A stretch of 7,342 bases of DNA from Clostridia bacterium (lineage in GTDB: Bacteria; Bacillota; Clostridia; Oscillospirales; CAG-272): assembly GCA_017382615.1 (NCBI GenBank), contig JAFNZX010000009.1, forward strand, positions 1 through 7,342. The letters run 5' to 3'. The notes under the pieces are model-generated. The model was given only the letters and a program-made list of their open reading frames with translations. It did not search any database and was not told where the DNA came from. Made by a program: the position numbers and the translations under genes. This document shows positions 1-5,390 of the stretch, piece after piece. Positions within the stretch are counted from its first letter, which is position 1; each line of letters starts with the position of its first letter.

Positions 1-880
1 GAATGCCCATGGAAACGCCGCCGTCCAGCACGGTATAGGCAAGGGAATCGTCGGAATTCAGATCGTAGAGCGCGTGTCCGCCCTCGTGAATGACGCTGAA
101 CATCGAGCTTGCAAGGTTGGTGCGGTCGTAGTTGGTGGTAATGCGCACGTCGTGGTGTGAGCCGAGGCTGGTGGTAAAAGGGTGCTCGGTTGTGCCCAGC
201 CCACAATGCGCCATGTCAATGCCCATGGTCTGCATCAGCGCAAGCGAGAATGCCTCCTGCTCGCTTTCGGGAAAGTCGCCCAAAATGCAGGCGTCGGACA
301 CCTGTTCGGCTTTGCCGATTTTTGCGATCAGAGGAACCAGTCTGCTGCGCAGCGTACCAAAGAATTCGTCGCACTTTTCCATGGTCAAGCCCTCTTCGTA
401 TTTGTCAAGGCAGTAGTTATAGGGATGCATATCGGGTGCGCAATAGGCAGCAAAGCGACGCTCGGTTGCAAAAATTTGCTCTAAGTAAGGGCAGAACAGG
501 GCAAAATCGTTGGTCTCCTTGGCGGTGTGCCATGCGTCGTCTGCCTCTACCAGCACCTGCTGGTAGGCTACGTATTCCTCCATGGGAATTTTTTGCATTT
601 CCTTGATATCCTTGTAAAGGATCTCCACCTGACGGGCGGTCTTGGCATCCAGCTCGTCCTTGTGCCCGTCCAGATAGCAAAGCAGCGCAACGGTTTGTTC
701 CCCCGTGGAGAGCAGGTAGCTTTCACGGCTGAGAATGGAGAGCGTCTGTCCGCGGTTGGCGGCTGTGCCCTTGGGGGCGGTGGTTGCGCCGTCAAAATAG
801 ATCAACGCCATGGCGTGACCGAATGCGCTCAGCTTTTCCTGCAGTTCTTTTAATTGCTCGCATGCTTGATTGAGTTCCAT
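1..880 (-). CDS. M32 family metallocarboxypeptidase (carboxypeptidase Taq type), N-terminal 293 residues, cut by window edge
   Basis: Zinc carboxypeptidase expected to remove C-terminal residues from peptides in the cytoplasm; no signal peptide is visible. The frame is open from the ATG at 880 to the window edge, giving 293 codons of a family usually near 500 residues, so the C-terminal part lies outside. Family signatures are clear: HPFTT at residues 233-237, DVRITTNY at 244-251 and the zinc motif HEGGH at 265-269 (bases 74-88), followed by ALYDLN. The frame ends in GGVSMGI. In M32 enzymes this segment is normally followed by HExxSR, whose Glu is the third zinc ligand, so that residue should lie just beyond the edge. 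The start is supported by GGAGG at 886-890, five bases before the ATG. It lies 143 nt downstream of nagZ with a structured gap between. I see no convincing promoter in that gap, so read-through from nagZ or an unrecognised promoter must drive it. The family assignment is firm; the natural substrate is unknown. Confidence 0.93.
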   Translation of the reverse strand, partial: MELNQACEQLKELQEKLSAFGHAMALIYFDGATTAPKGTAANRGQTLSILSRESYLLSTGEQTVALLCYLDGHKDELDAKTARQVEILYKDIKEMQKIPMEEYVAYQQVLVEADDAWHTAKETNDFALFCPYLEQIFATERRFAAYCAPDMHPYNYCLDKYEEGLTMEKCDEFFGTLRSRLVPLIAKIGKAEQVSDACILGDFPESEQEAFSLALMQTMGIDMAHCGLGTTEHPFTTSLGSHHDVRITTNYDRTNLASSMFSVIHEGGHALYDLNSDDSLAYTVLDGGVSMGI

Positions 881-893
881 ATTAACCTCCATA

Positions 894-906
894 CCGCCCT
901 TGGCGG
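894..906 (-). other. Small GC hairpin just upstream of the M32 ribosome binding site
   Basis: On the minus strand CCGCC-AAG-GGCGG forms a 5-bp all-GC hairpin ending three bases before the GGAGG (886-890) of the M32 gene. It could influence ribosome access or protect the 5' end of a processed message. No U-run follows, so it is not a terminator. It is short enough to be chance. Confidence 0.35.
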
Positions 907-921
907 CTCAAATAGTGTAGG

Positions 922-966
922 AAACTTCATCTAAAAATGGGTTGGGTCCATTTTTAGATGAAGTTT
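922..966. repeat. Perfect 19-bp inverted repeat with 7-base loop between nagZ and the M32 gene
   Basis: Left arm 922-940 and right arm 948-966 are exact reverse complements (arm begins AAACTTCATC and ends AAAAATGG), separated by the 7 bases 941-947. The stem is AT-rich and no T-run follows on either strand, so it does not look like an ordinary Rho-independent terminator. It lies in the non-coding gap between nagZ and the M32 gene. Candidate roles are an mRNA processing or stabilising hairpin, an attenuator, a DNA palindrome bound by a protein, or a copy of a small dispersed palindromic repeat. The sequence alone does not decide between them. Confidence 0.85.
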
Positions 967-967
967 G

Positions 968-1014
968 GGCGTGAATGGTTGAGTAAGCAGAAATATAACG
1001 TGAACTTTCACGCC
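968..1014 (-). other. Alternative-pairing segment in the nagZ-M32 leader
   Basis: Read on the minus strand, GGCGTGAA (1014-1007) can pair in two ways. One partner is TTCACG (1004-999), immediately following, which gives a tight hairpin of about four usable base pairs. The other is TTCACGCC (975-968), which gives eight perfect pairs across a 31-base loop. Mutually exclusive pairings upstream of the large 922-966 hairpin resemble a leader switch, but there is no known riboswitch signature and the pairings are short. Confidence 0.3.
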
Positions 1015-1023
1015 AACCCTCCA

Positions 1024-2025
1024 TTATTTGAGCATTTTTGCTTTCAGCGCAAGGATCTTGCGCACGGCGTTGTCGATCATTTCCTCGGGGATCGTGCCGT
1101 CGCGCACAGCGTCCAGCACGGCGGGGTACTGCTTGTCGTAAGAGGAGCAGCAAAGCAGATCGTTGCCCGAAAGCACCGCCTGCACCGCGCTTGCGCGGTC
1201 ACCCGTGTACAGGGTAATGGCGTTCATATCCAGCGAGTCGGTAATGATCAAGCCCTCAAATCCCATCTCCTCGCGCAACAGCTTATGTACGGCAGGGGAG
1301 AGCGACGCGGGAATTTCGGCATCCATGCAGGAAACGATGTTGTGCGCCACCATGACCACGGGTGCGCCTGCGGCGATACCTGCGCGGAAGGGGGCAAGGT
1401 CACGCGTCATAAAGGTTTCCATGTCGCGGTCGTCGCGTGCAATGGAGGTGTGGGTGTCCACGTTGTCACCGTAGCCGGGGAAGTGCTTGAGGCTGCCCAC
1501 AAGCCCCTTTTGGTTCATGGCGGTGACGACGGTTTGGATGAATTCTGCGGTTTCTTCGGGATCGTGCGAGGCAGTGCGCTTGTAGATAAAGCAATCGGGG
1601 TTACCCGACATATCGCATACGGGCGCATAGTTGAAGTTCACACCAAGATCCAGCAAAAGATCTGCCTTTTCCAAGGTATCCTTGCGCACGGCATCCATGC
1701 CGCCCTCGGCAATCAGCTCACGGGGAGAGGGGAAGGGCTGTGCGCGGAATGCAGGGTACTTGGAGGCGCGCACTACCGTGCCGCCCTCGCAGTCCACCGC
1801 AATAAACATGGGGATCGCGGAAGCCTTCTGATAGGATGCGATCAGCGCGCGCACCTCGTCGGGTGTGCGGTTTGCAAAGTCCACGGCGTACAGGGTAAAG
1901 CCGCCTAAGTGATAATCGGTCACACATTTCATAGCAACCTCGTCGTCCTGCGGACGGCGGGTAACAAACATCTGACCTACCTTTTCTTCCAGTGTCATGC
2001 CGGCAAGAATTTGTTCTGCGTTCAT
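1024..2025 (-). CDS. nagZ: Glycoside hydrolase family 3 beta-N-acetylglucosaminidase, NagZ-like, cytoplasmic
   Basis: 333-residue single-domain GH3 enzyme expected to remove terminal N-acetylglucosamine from beta-glycosides such as GlcNAc-MurNAc muropeptides. Visible signatures: substrate loop DCEGG at residues 78-82 (family usually DQEGG), KHFPGYG at 180-186, the DTH triad 190-192 matching the Asp-His general acid/base dyad (DSH) of NagZ enzymes, and ITDSLDM at 261-267 with nucleophile candidate Asp263. KHFPGYG carries Tyr where many relatives have His. There is no signal peptide or lipobox, unlike secreted B. subtilis NagZ, so action in the cytoplasm is inferred. AGGAGG at 2031-2036 precedes the ATG and overlaps the TGA of the upstream carboxypeptidase gene (2036-2038), implying translational coupling in one operon. 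Muropeptide recycling is the best-fitting role; other N-acetylglucosaminides or phosphorolytic activity, known for some GH3 Nag enzymes, cannot be excluded. Confidence 0.93.
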   Translation of the reverse strand: MNAEQILAGMTLEEKVGQMFVTRRPQDDEVAMKCVTDYHLGGFTLYAVDFANRTPDEVRALIASYQKASAIPMFIAVDCEGGTVVRASKYPAFRAQPFPSPRELIAEGGMDAVRKDTLEKADLLLDLGVNFNYAPVCDMSGNPDCFIYKRTASHDPEETAEFIQTVVTAMNQKGLVGSLKHFPGYGDNVDTHTSIARDDRDMETFMTRDLAPFRAGIAAGAPVVMVAHNIVSCMDAEIPASLSPAVHKLLREEMGFEGLIITDSLDMNAITLYTGDRASAVQAVLSGNDLLCCSSYDKQYPAVLDAVRDGTIPEEMIDNAVRKILALKAKMLK

Positions 2026-2035
2026 ATTGTCCTCC

Positions 2036-2737
2036 TCAATCTAAAATGCCAAGGTATTCCTCTAAAGTCAAACCGTGCTCGTGTATCTCGGTTGCTGCCG
2101 CAGCACCAACAAAGCGGTAATGCCAGGGCTCGTAGGAATAACCGGTAATCTCGGTCTTATCGGCGGGATAGCGCAAAATGAAGCCGTAGCGGTGTGCATT
2201 TTGCTGCAGCCACTCATAGGCGGGATTTTGCGCAAAGGTTTCGTCAAGGGACACGTAATTGGTACTGATTAAGTCAATGGCGTTGCCCGTATGGTGCTCG
2301 CTGGTGCCGGGGGCTGCCGAGTAGGTCAGCACGTACTCTCTGACCTGCGCCTCGCTCCAGGTCGGATGCGCGGCAGCCTCTTGGCTCAGATAGGTGTAAA
2401 ACAGCGTGCTTTGGTAAGCGTAGGAGCGGTAGCCGCTGGTCACCACAATGTCGGTGTACCCTTGCGCGTGCATCTCCTTGACCATTGCTTCTGCAGCCTT
2501 GGCTGCGTACAAACGCAGCTCGACCTCCTTGCCGTACAGCGTCAGCGTGCCGTCAAGCTTGGTCAGATCGGGCGGACAGTAGCTCTCGCCCGAGGGGTGT
2601 GTCTTGTTGAGCAGCACGAGGTATTCGCTGTTCGAGGTATTGATATATTCAGCGTTTTCGATTTGATTACAGCCCGCAGTCATCGTCATGCCGCAGAGCA
2701 GGCAAAGCGGCAAAATCAGCGTTTTAAGAAAGTTCAT
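2036..2737 (-). CDS. D-Ala-D-Ala carboxypeptidase, VanY/M15B family lipoprotein
   Basis: 233-residue zinc peptidase expected to clip the terminal D-Ala from peptidoglycan pentapeptides outside the cytoplasmic membrane. The N-terminus has a hydrophobic segment (residues 4-20) ending in MTAGC, a plausible though not ideal lipobox with Cys23 as the lipidated residue. The M15B motifs are complete: SGYRS at 101-105, SxHxxGxAxD at 146-155 giving zinc ligands His148 and Asp155, and EPWH at 203-206 giving catalytic Glu203 and zinc ligand His206. The ATG at 2737 is preceded by AAAAGGAG (2743-2750), which abuts the stop codon of mnmM. The gap to nagZ downstream is 10 nt. VanY itself is a glycopeptide-resistance accessory, but no vanH/A/X/R/S genes are seen here, so housekeeping wall trimming is more likely than resistance. 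Family call is firm; precise substrate is inferred. Confidence 0.93.
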   Translation of the reverse strand: MNFLKTLILPLCLLCGMTMTAGCNQIENAEYINTSNSEYLVLLNKTHPSGESYCPPDLTKLDGTLTLYGKEVELRLYAAKAAEAMVKEMHAQGYTDIVVTSGYRSYAYQSTLFYTYLSQEAAAHPTWSEAQVREYVLTYSAAPGTSEHHTGNAIDLISTNYVSLDETFAQNPAYEWLQQNAHRYGFILRYPADKTEITGYSYEPWHYRFVGAAAATEIHEHGLTLEEYLGILD

Positions 2738-2749
2738 AAAAGCTCCTTT

Positions 2750-3304
2750 TTACGGCTTGGTCTCCACCATCAAAAAATAAGGCGAGGTGGGGGAATTGAT
2801 GATCTGTACGCGCGTGACGCATACCTTGAAGCGGGAAAGGGAAGAGAGGTACTCGCATACCAGCTTTCCTTCCTCGTCGCCCTCCTTGTGTCCGGGGTAA
2901 ATGGCAATATTGAGAATGCCGTCGCGGTCAAGCAGCTCGATAGCATCGCGGATGGCTGGCAGGGTGGTTTCGCGCATGGTGGTAATGGATTTGTCACCGC
3001 CGGGTAGCCAGCCAAGATTGAACATACCCACGCGGAAGGGCTCCTTGACGTACTCCTTGACCTTGTGGTGGGAGTCGTGGATGAGCGTATAGTTTTCGGG
3101 GCAGCCCTGCTCGGCAAGGTTTTTGCGGGTGGACTCCACCGCCTGCGCCTGAATATCAAAGGCGTAAACGTGTCCGCTCTCGCCTACGGCTTTGGATAAA
3201 AATGCGGTATCGTGGCCGTTGCCCATGGTGAAGTCCACCACGGTGTCACCCTCTTTGATGTGGTTGCCGATAAACAGCTTATGAAGAGAAAGCAGATCGA
3301 TCAT
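2750..3304 (-). CDS. mnmM: tRNA 5-aminomethyl-2-thiouridine34 methyltransferase MnmM (YtqB family)
   Basis: 184-residue class I SAM-dependent methyltransferase of the family long annotated as 'rRNA methylase' (YtqB). In B. subtilis MnmM it methylates nm5s2U at tRNA wobble position 34 to mnm5s2U. Motif I is VVDFTMGNGHD at residues 22-32, the acidic residue ending beta-2 is Asp50 (VYAFDIQ), DSHH follows at 77-80, and the family-specific FNLGWLPGGDK lies at 95-105, with YPGHKEG at 136-142 and NSPTSPYF near the C-terminus (170-177). Length matches the family. The ATG at 3304 is preceded by GAGGT (3311-3315) starting just after the TAA of the DUF6062 gene, so the two genes are separated by 12 nt and are probably cotranscribed. 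Why a tRNA modification enzyme sits with wall-trimming genes is unclear; it may be simple operon hitch-hiking. The enzymatic role is transferred from characterised homologues. Confidence 0.88.
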   Translation of the reverse strand: MIDLLSLHKLFIGNHIKEGDTVVDFTMGNGHDTAFLSKAVGESGHVYAFDIQAQAVESTRKNLAEQGCPENYTLIHDSHHKVKEYVKEPFRVGMFNLGWLPGGDKSITTMRETTLPAIRDAIELLDRDGILNIAIYPGHKEGDEEGKLVCEYLSSLSRFKVCVTRVQIINSPTSPYFLMVETKP

Positions 3305-3316
3305 AATGGTACCTCG

Positions 3317-4018
3317 TTAGTTTTTCTTGGGCTTATCGCCTTTATGTAAATCGGAGCGCAGGAATTTGAAGGCACGCTCCACGGCGTCCTTGGAGTTGTA
3401 CCAGGGCTCGTCGTCGTAACGGTAGTCGAATTTTTTGCAAAACCAGCTGACGTCCTCGCGCAGCTCGTCAAAATAACTCAGCTCCACGCCCTCCACGTCG
3501 TCCATAAACGCGCTTATTTTTTTCCTTGGCAAGCGGCCCTGCCCGTATTGCAGCAGCTTTTTGTAGTGCGGCAGGCAGAAATAGGGCTGAGATTTGAGCT
3601 TGGCAGGAAAGTCCTCGTCGGTGTTCCAAAGCAGCACCGCCGTGCCCACCATGTGCTCAAAATGGAAGGCGATGCGGTTGCAAACGTAGCAGGAGCACTC
3701 TAACTTGTCAATGCGCTTGGCGGATTTGGCGGGATTGCCCGAAATTTCCTTGCGCAGCTGATCAAGGTGGCTTTCCAAGGTCAACGCCATGCCAAGGCGG
3801 TTCTTGCGCACGAACATCATATCGTAATGCGTGCGGCAAAAGCCCTCCTCATTGGTGCGGATGCGGATGTCGGGCTCCATCATGGATGCGCCCAGGATCA
3901 GATCCAGCTCGTTTTCCTCCAATTTGTTATAAATGGCGCAAAAGGGGCAGCCCAGCGCGTGATCTGCGGCGGATGCCTCAAACGCCTCGTTGACGGGTAT
4001 GGTATAGATCTGTTCCAT
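3317..4018 (-). CDS. DUF6062 family protein with duplicated CxxC...CxxH modules
   Basis: 233-residue soluble protein of unknown function matching my memory of the Firmicute DUF6062 family. Two copies of one cysteine/histidine pattern are visible. Module 1 has C24-P-F-C27 and then GFCRTHY with C61 and H64. Module 2 has C110-Y-V-C113 and then YFCLPHY with C148 and H151. The gap between second and third ligand is nearly equal (34 and 35 residues), suggesting internal duplication and two four-ligand metal sites, probably zinc. An extra Cys108 precedes module 2, and the C-terminus is lysine-rich. I chose the ATG at 4018 because GGAGG (4024-4028) sits five bases upstream. A longer reading from a TTG at 4030 would put that ribosome site inside the gene. 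A strong promoter with extended -10 lies just upstream, so this gene heads the transcript that continues to mnmM, the M15 lipoprotein and nagZ. No catalytic motif is recognised. Confidence 0.85.
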   Translation of the reverse strand: MEQIYTIPVNEAFEASAADHALGCPFCAIYNKLEENELDLILGASMMEPDIRIRTNEEGFCRTHYDMMFVRKNRLGMALTLESHLDQLRKEISGNPAKSAKRIDKLECSCYVCNRIAFHFEHMVGTAVLLWNTDEDFPAKLKSQPYFCLPHYKKLLQYGQGRLPRKKISAFMDDVEGVELSYFDELREDVSWFCKKFDYRYDDEPWYNSKDAVERAFKFLRSDLHKGDKPKKN

Positions 4019-4023
4019 GTGTA

Positions 4024-4028
4024 CCTCC
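4024..4028 (-). promoter_or_regulatory. Ribosome binding site that fixes the DUF6062 start
   Basis: GGAGG on the minus strand, five bases before the ATG at 4018. The alternative upstream TTG start at 4030 overlaps this site and would make it coding, which argues for the shorter protein. Confidence 0.8.
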
Positions 4029-4046
4029 AAGTGTTTTCTACGGTCA

Positions 4047-4076
4047 ATTATAGCATGCCTGCAGTGTCACATGCAA
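4047..4076 (-). promoter_or_regulatory. Sigma-A type promoter for the DUF6062-mnmM-M15-nagZ transcript
   Basis: Minus-strand -10 TATAAT (4052-4047, perfect) with extended TGC directly upstream, and -35 TTGCAT (4076-4071) at an 18-base spacing. The start point would fall near 4040, giving a leader of about 20 nt ending in the GGAGG of the DUF6062 gene. The spacer is flanked by an inverted repeat GCATG (4053-4057) / CATGC (4070-4074) that could be an operator. It separates this operon from the serine-hydrolase gene upstream. Confidence 0.8.
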
Positions 4077-4090
4077 GCGGATTTTGTAAA

Positions 4091-5167
4091 TTATTGTGCG
4101 CGGAAAAATGCATCCGCAAAGCTGTTGAAAAACAGTCTGCGCGTGCGGAAGAGCTCGGATTTGCCGCGCCCGAAATGCACGGCGTTTGTCAGAATCATGC
4201 CCCACAGTCTGCTCTCGCGATCCACGTAAAGTGCCGTACCCGTAAAGCCGGTATGTCCGTAGCTGCCCTCGGAGAACAGCGCACCCGTCATGTAAGAGAA
4301 GGAGGGCGTGAGCTGAAATCCAAGACCGCGATCCTCGTTTTTGCCGGGTGTGGCGTTCTGAATGGCTTTTTCAAAGGTGCGGGGATTGAGGAACGTCTTG
4401 CCGTCAAGCACGCCGCCCGCGGCGATCATGCGCGCAAATTTGGTCATGTCGTCCAAAGGTGCGAACACACCCGCGTTGCCCGAAACGCCACCCATGAAGG
4501 AGGCGTTTTCGTCGTGCACGCGTCCGCAAAGATACTCGCCGTGCAAGGCGGAAAACTCTGTCGTAACTACGTTTTTGGTGGTGGGATTGTAGCAGGTATC
4601 GTGCATGCCCAAGGGCTCGAATACATAGTACTTTGCCAGCTCGTCTAAGGGTGCGCCGCCTACCTGCTCCAGAATCTTTTGCAAAAGAATGTATCCCATG
4701 CAGGAGTAGTGTACCTGCTCACCGGGCGCGCACCAGGGCTTGGAGCGCAGGATCACGTCCACCGCTTGGTTTGGATCATCTGTCTGTGTCCAAAGCGGAA
4801 TGTGCGGCGTCAGCCCCGAATTGTGGTGCATAAGATGGCGAATGGTGACGTCACCGCGTCCTTCGGGGGCGTCTGCGGGAATTTCAAAATAGCGCGAAAG
4901 GGGGTCGGTCAGCTCAATCTTGCCCTGCTCAAGCATGCGAAGTGCCACCATGGTGGTGGAAACCAGCTTGGAAAGTGAGGCAAGGTCAAAGAGCGTGTCG
5001 CGCTCCAAGGGGAGAATTTCGGGATTTACTTGCTTGTTTCCCATAAAGCCGCTGTCCAGTACCTCGTCACCGTGACCGATGGCGTATGCAATGCAGGGGT
5101 ATGCGCCTGCCTCCAAGCCGTTTTTCAGTATTTCTCTTGCGCGGGAAAAATCAGGTGTCTGCCGCAT
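4091..5167 (-). CDS. Beta-lactamase-fold serine hydrolase (class C/PBP-like family), AmiE/YbbE-type candidate
   Basis: 358-residue member of the PF00144 'beta-lactamase' family, which covers esterases, peptidases and amidases as well as true AmpC enzymes. The three active-site elements are present: S64-L-S-K67 with nucleophile Ser64, Y154-S-C as the Tyr-loop (YxN in AmpC), and H305-T-G in place of KTG. There is no signal peptide, which argues against a periplasmic or secreted beta-lactamase. In B. subtilis a relative, AmiE (YbbE), is an N-acetylmuramyl-L-alanine amidase acting after its neighbour NagZ, and nagZ lies in the next transcript here, so such an amidase is an attractive guess. A general esterase or peptidase remains possible. 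The start at 5167 is chosen because AAGGAG (5178-5183) precedes it. The longer reading from 5218 would run through the -10 box. A 72-nt gap with its own promoter separates it from DUF6062. Confidence 0.88.
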   Translation of the reverse strand: MRQTPDFSRAREILKNGLEAGAYPCIAYAIGHGDEVLDSGFMGNKQVNPEILPLERDTLFDLASLSKLVSTTMVALRMLEQGKIELTDPLSRYFEIPADAPEGRGDVTIRHLMHHNSGLTPHIPLWTQTDDPNQAVDVILRSKPWCAPGEQVHYSCMGYILLQKILEQVGGAPLDELAKYYVFEPLGMHDTCYNPTTKNVVTTEFSALHGEYLCGRVHDENASFMGGVSGNAGVFAPLDDMTKFARMIAAGGVLDGKTFLNPRTFEKAIQNATPGKNEDRGLGFQLTPSFSYMTGALFSEGSYGHTGFTGTALYVDRESRLWGMILTNAVHFGRGKSELFRTRRLFFNSFADAFFRAQ

Positions 5168-5177
5168 GATGTCATGT

Positions 5178-5183
5178 CTCCTT
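5178..5183 (-). promoter_or_regulatory. Ribosome binding site that fixes the serine-hydrolase start
   Basis: AAGGAG on the minus strand, ten bases before the ATG at 5167. A nearer ATG at 5175 is in another frame. The spacing is slightly long but the site is strong, and it supports the shorter 358-residue protein. Confidence 0.65.
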
Positions 5184-5206
5184 TCGGCTATGTGTAATCT
5201 GTCTTT

Positions 5207-5235
5207 ATTATAGCGCAAAATTAGAATTTACACAA
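5207..5235 (-). promoter_or_regulatory. Promoter of the serine-hydrolase gene
   Basis: Minus-strand -10 TATAAT (5212-5207, perfect) and a weak -35 TTGTGT (5235-5230) with 17-base spacing. The start point would be near 5200, giving a leader of roughly 33 nt. It is divergent from the DUF975 promoter, with about 40 bases between the two -35 elements. Confidence 0.65.
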
Positions 5236-5276
5236 TACTTTTCTTACAGATTCGACAAAAAATGTTCGCAAATTAC

Positions 5277-5305
5277 TTGACATTCGCGATTTTTGGTGCT
5301 ATACT
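5277..5305 (+). promoter_or_regulatory. Near-consensus sigma-A promoter of the first DUF975 gene
   Basis: -35 TTGACA (5277-5282) is perfect, the spacing is exactly 17, and -10 is TATACT (5300-5305) with an extended TGC (5297-5299). Transcription should begin near 5312, leaving an untranslated leader of about 79 nt before the ATG at 5391. This is the strongest-looking promoter in the window and suggests high or constitutive expression of the membrane protein it drives. Confidence 0.85.
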
Positions 5306-5390
5306 TATGGGTAAGAAAGAAAGGCGCGTTTGCAGAAACTGTCAATCTGCCTTTGTTTCCGAAATAACTTTTTCCAAACGGAGGTTCTTT

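Noticed and set aside
922..966. Reading the 19-bp inverted repeat as a simple Rho-independent terminator
   Set aside because: The stem is AT-rich, and neither strand has a U-run after it; on the minus strand the sequence continues TTTCCTACAC.
958..1908. Plus-strand 316-codon open frame opposite nagZ
   Set aside because: It is antisense to a GH3 gene with intact catalytic motifs, has no family resemblance and no ribosome site, and its start lies inside the 19-bp inverted repeat. It is a shadow of the high-GC third positions of nagZ.
2036..2737. A glycopeptide-resistance (van) cluster
   Set aside because: Only a VanY-type M15 carboxypeptidase is present. No vanH, ligase, vanX or two-component regulator is visible, so resistance is not supported.
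2291..3007. Plus-strand 238-codon open frame
   Set aside because: It is antisense to the M15 lipoprotein and mnmM genes, both of which have clear motifs and ribosome sites.
3767..4648. Plus-strand 293-codon open frame
   Set aside because: It runs antisense through DUF6062, its promoter and the serine hydrolase, so it would cross two real genes. Composition is typical of a shadow frame.
5168..5218. N-terminal extension of the serine hydrolase to an upstream start at 5218
   Set aside because: It would place the TATAAT box and the ribosome binding site inside the coding region. The start at 5167 has AAGGAG upstream.
5262..5390. N-terminal extension of the first DUF975 protein to 5262
   Set aside because: It would start upstream of the promoter that drives the gene. 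GGAGG directly precedes the ATG at 5391, and the shorter protein matches the family's N-terminus.
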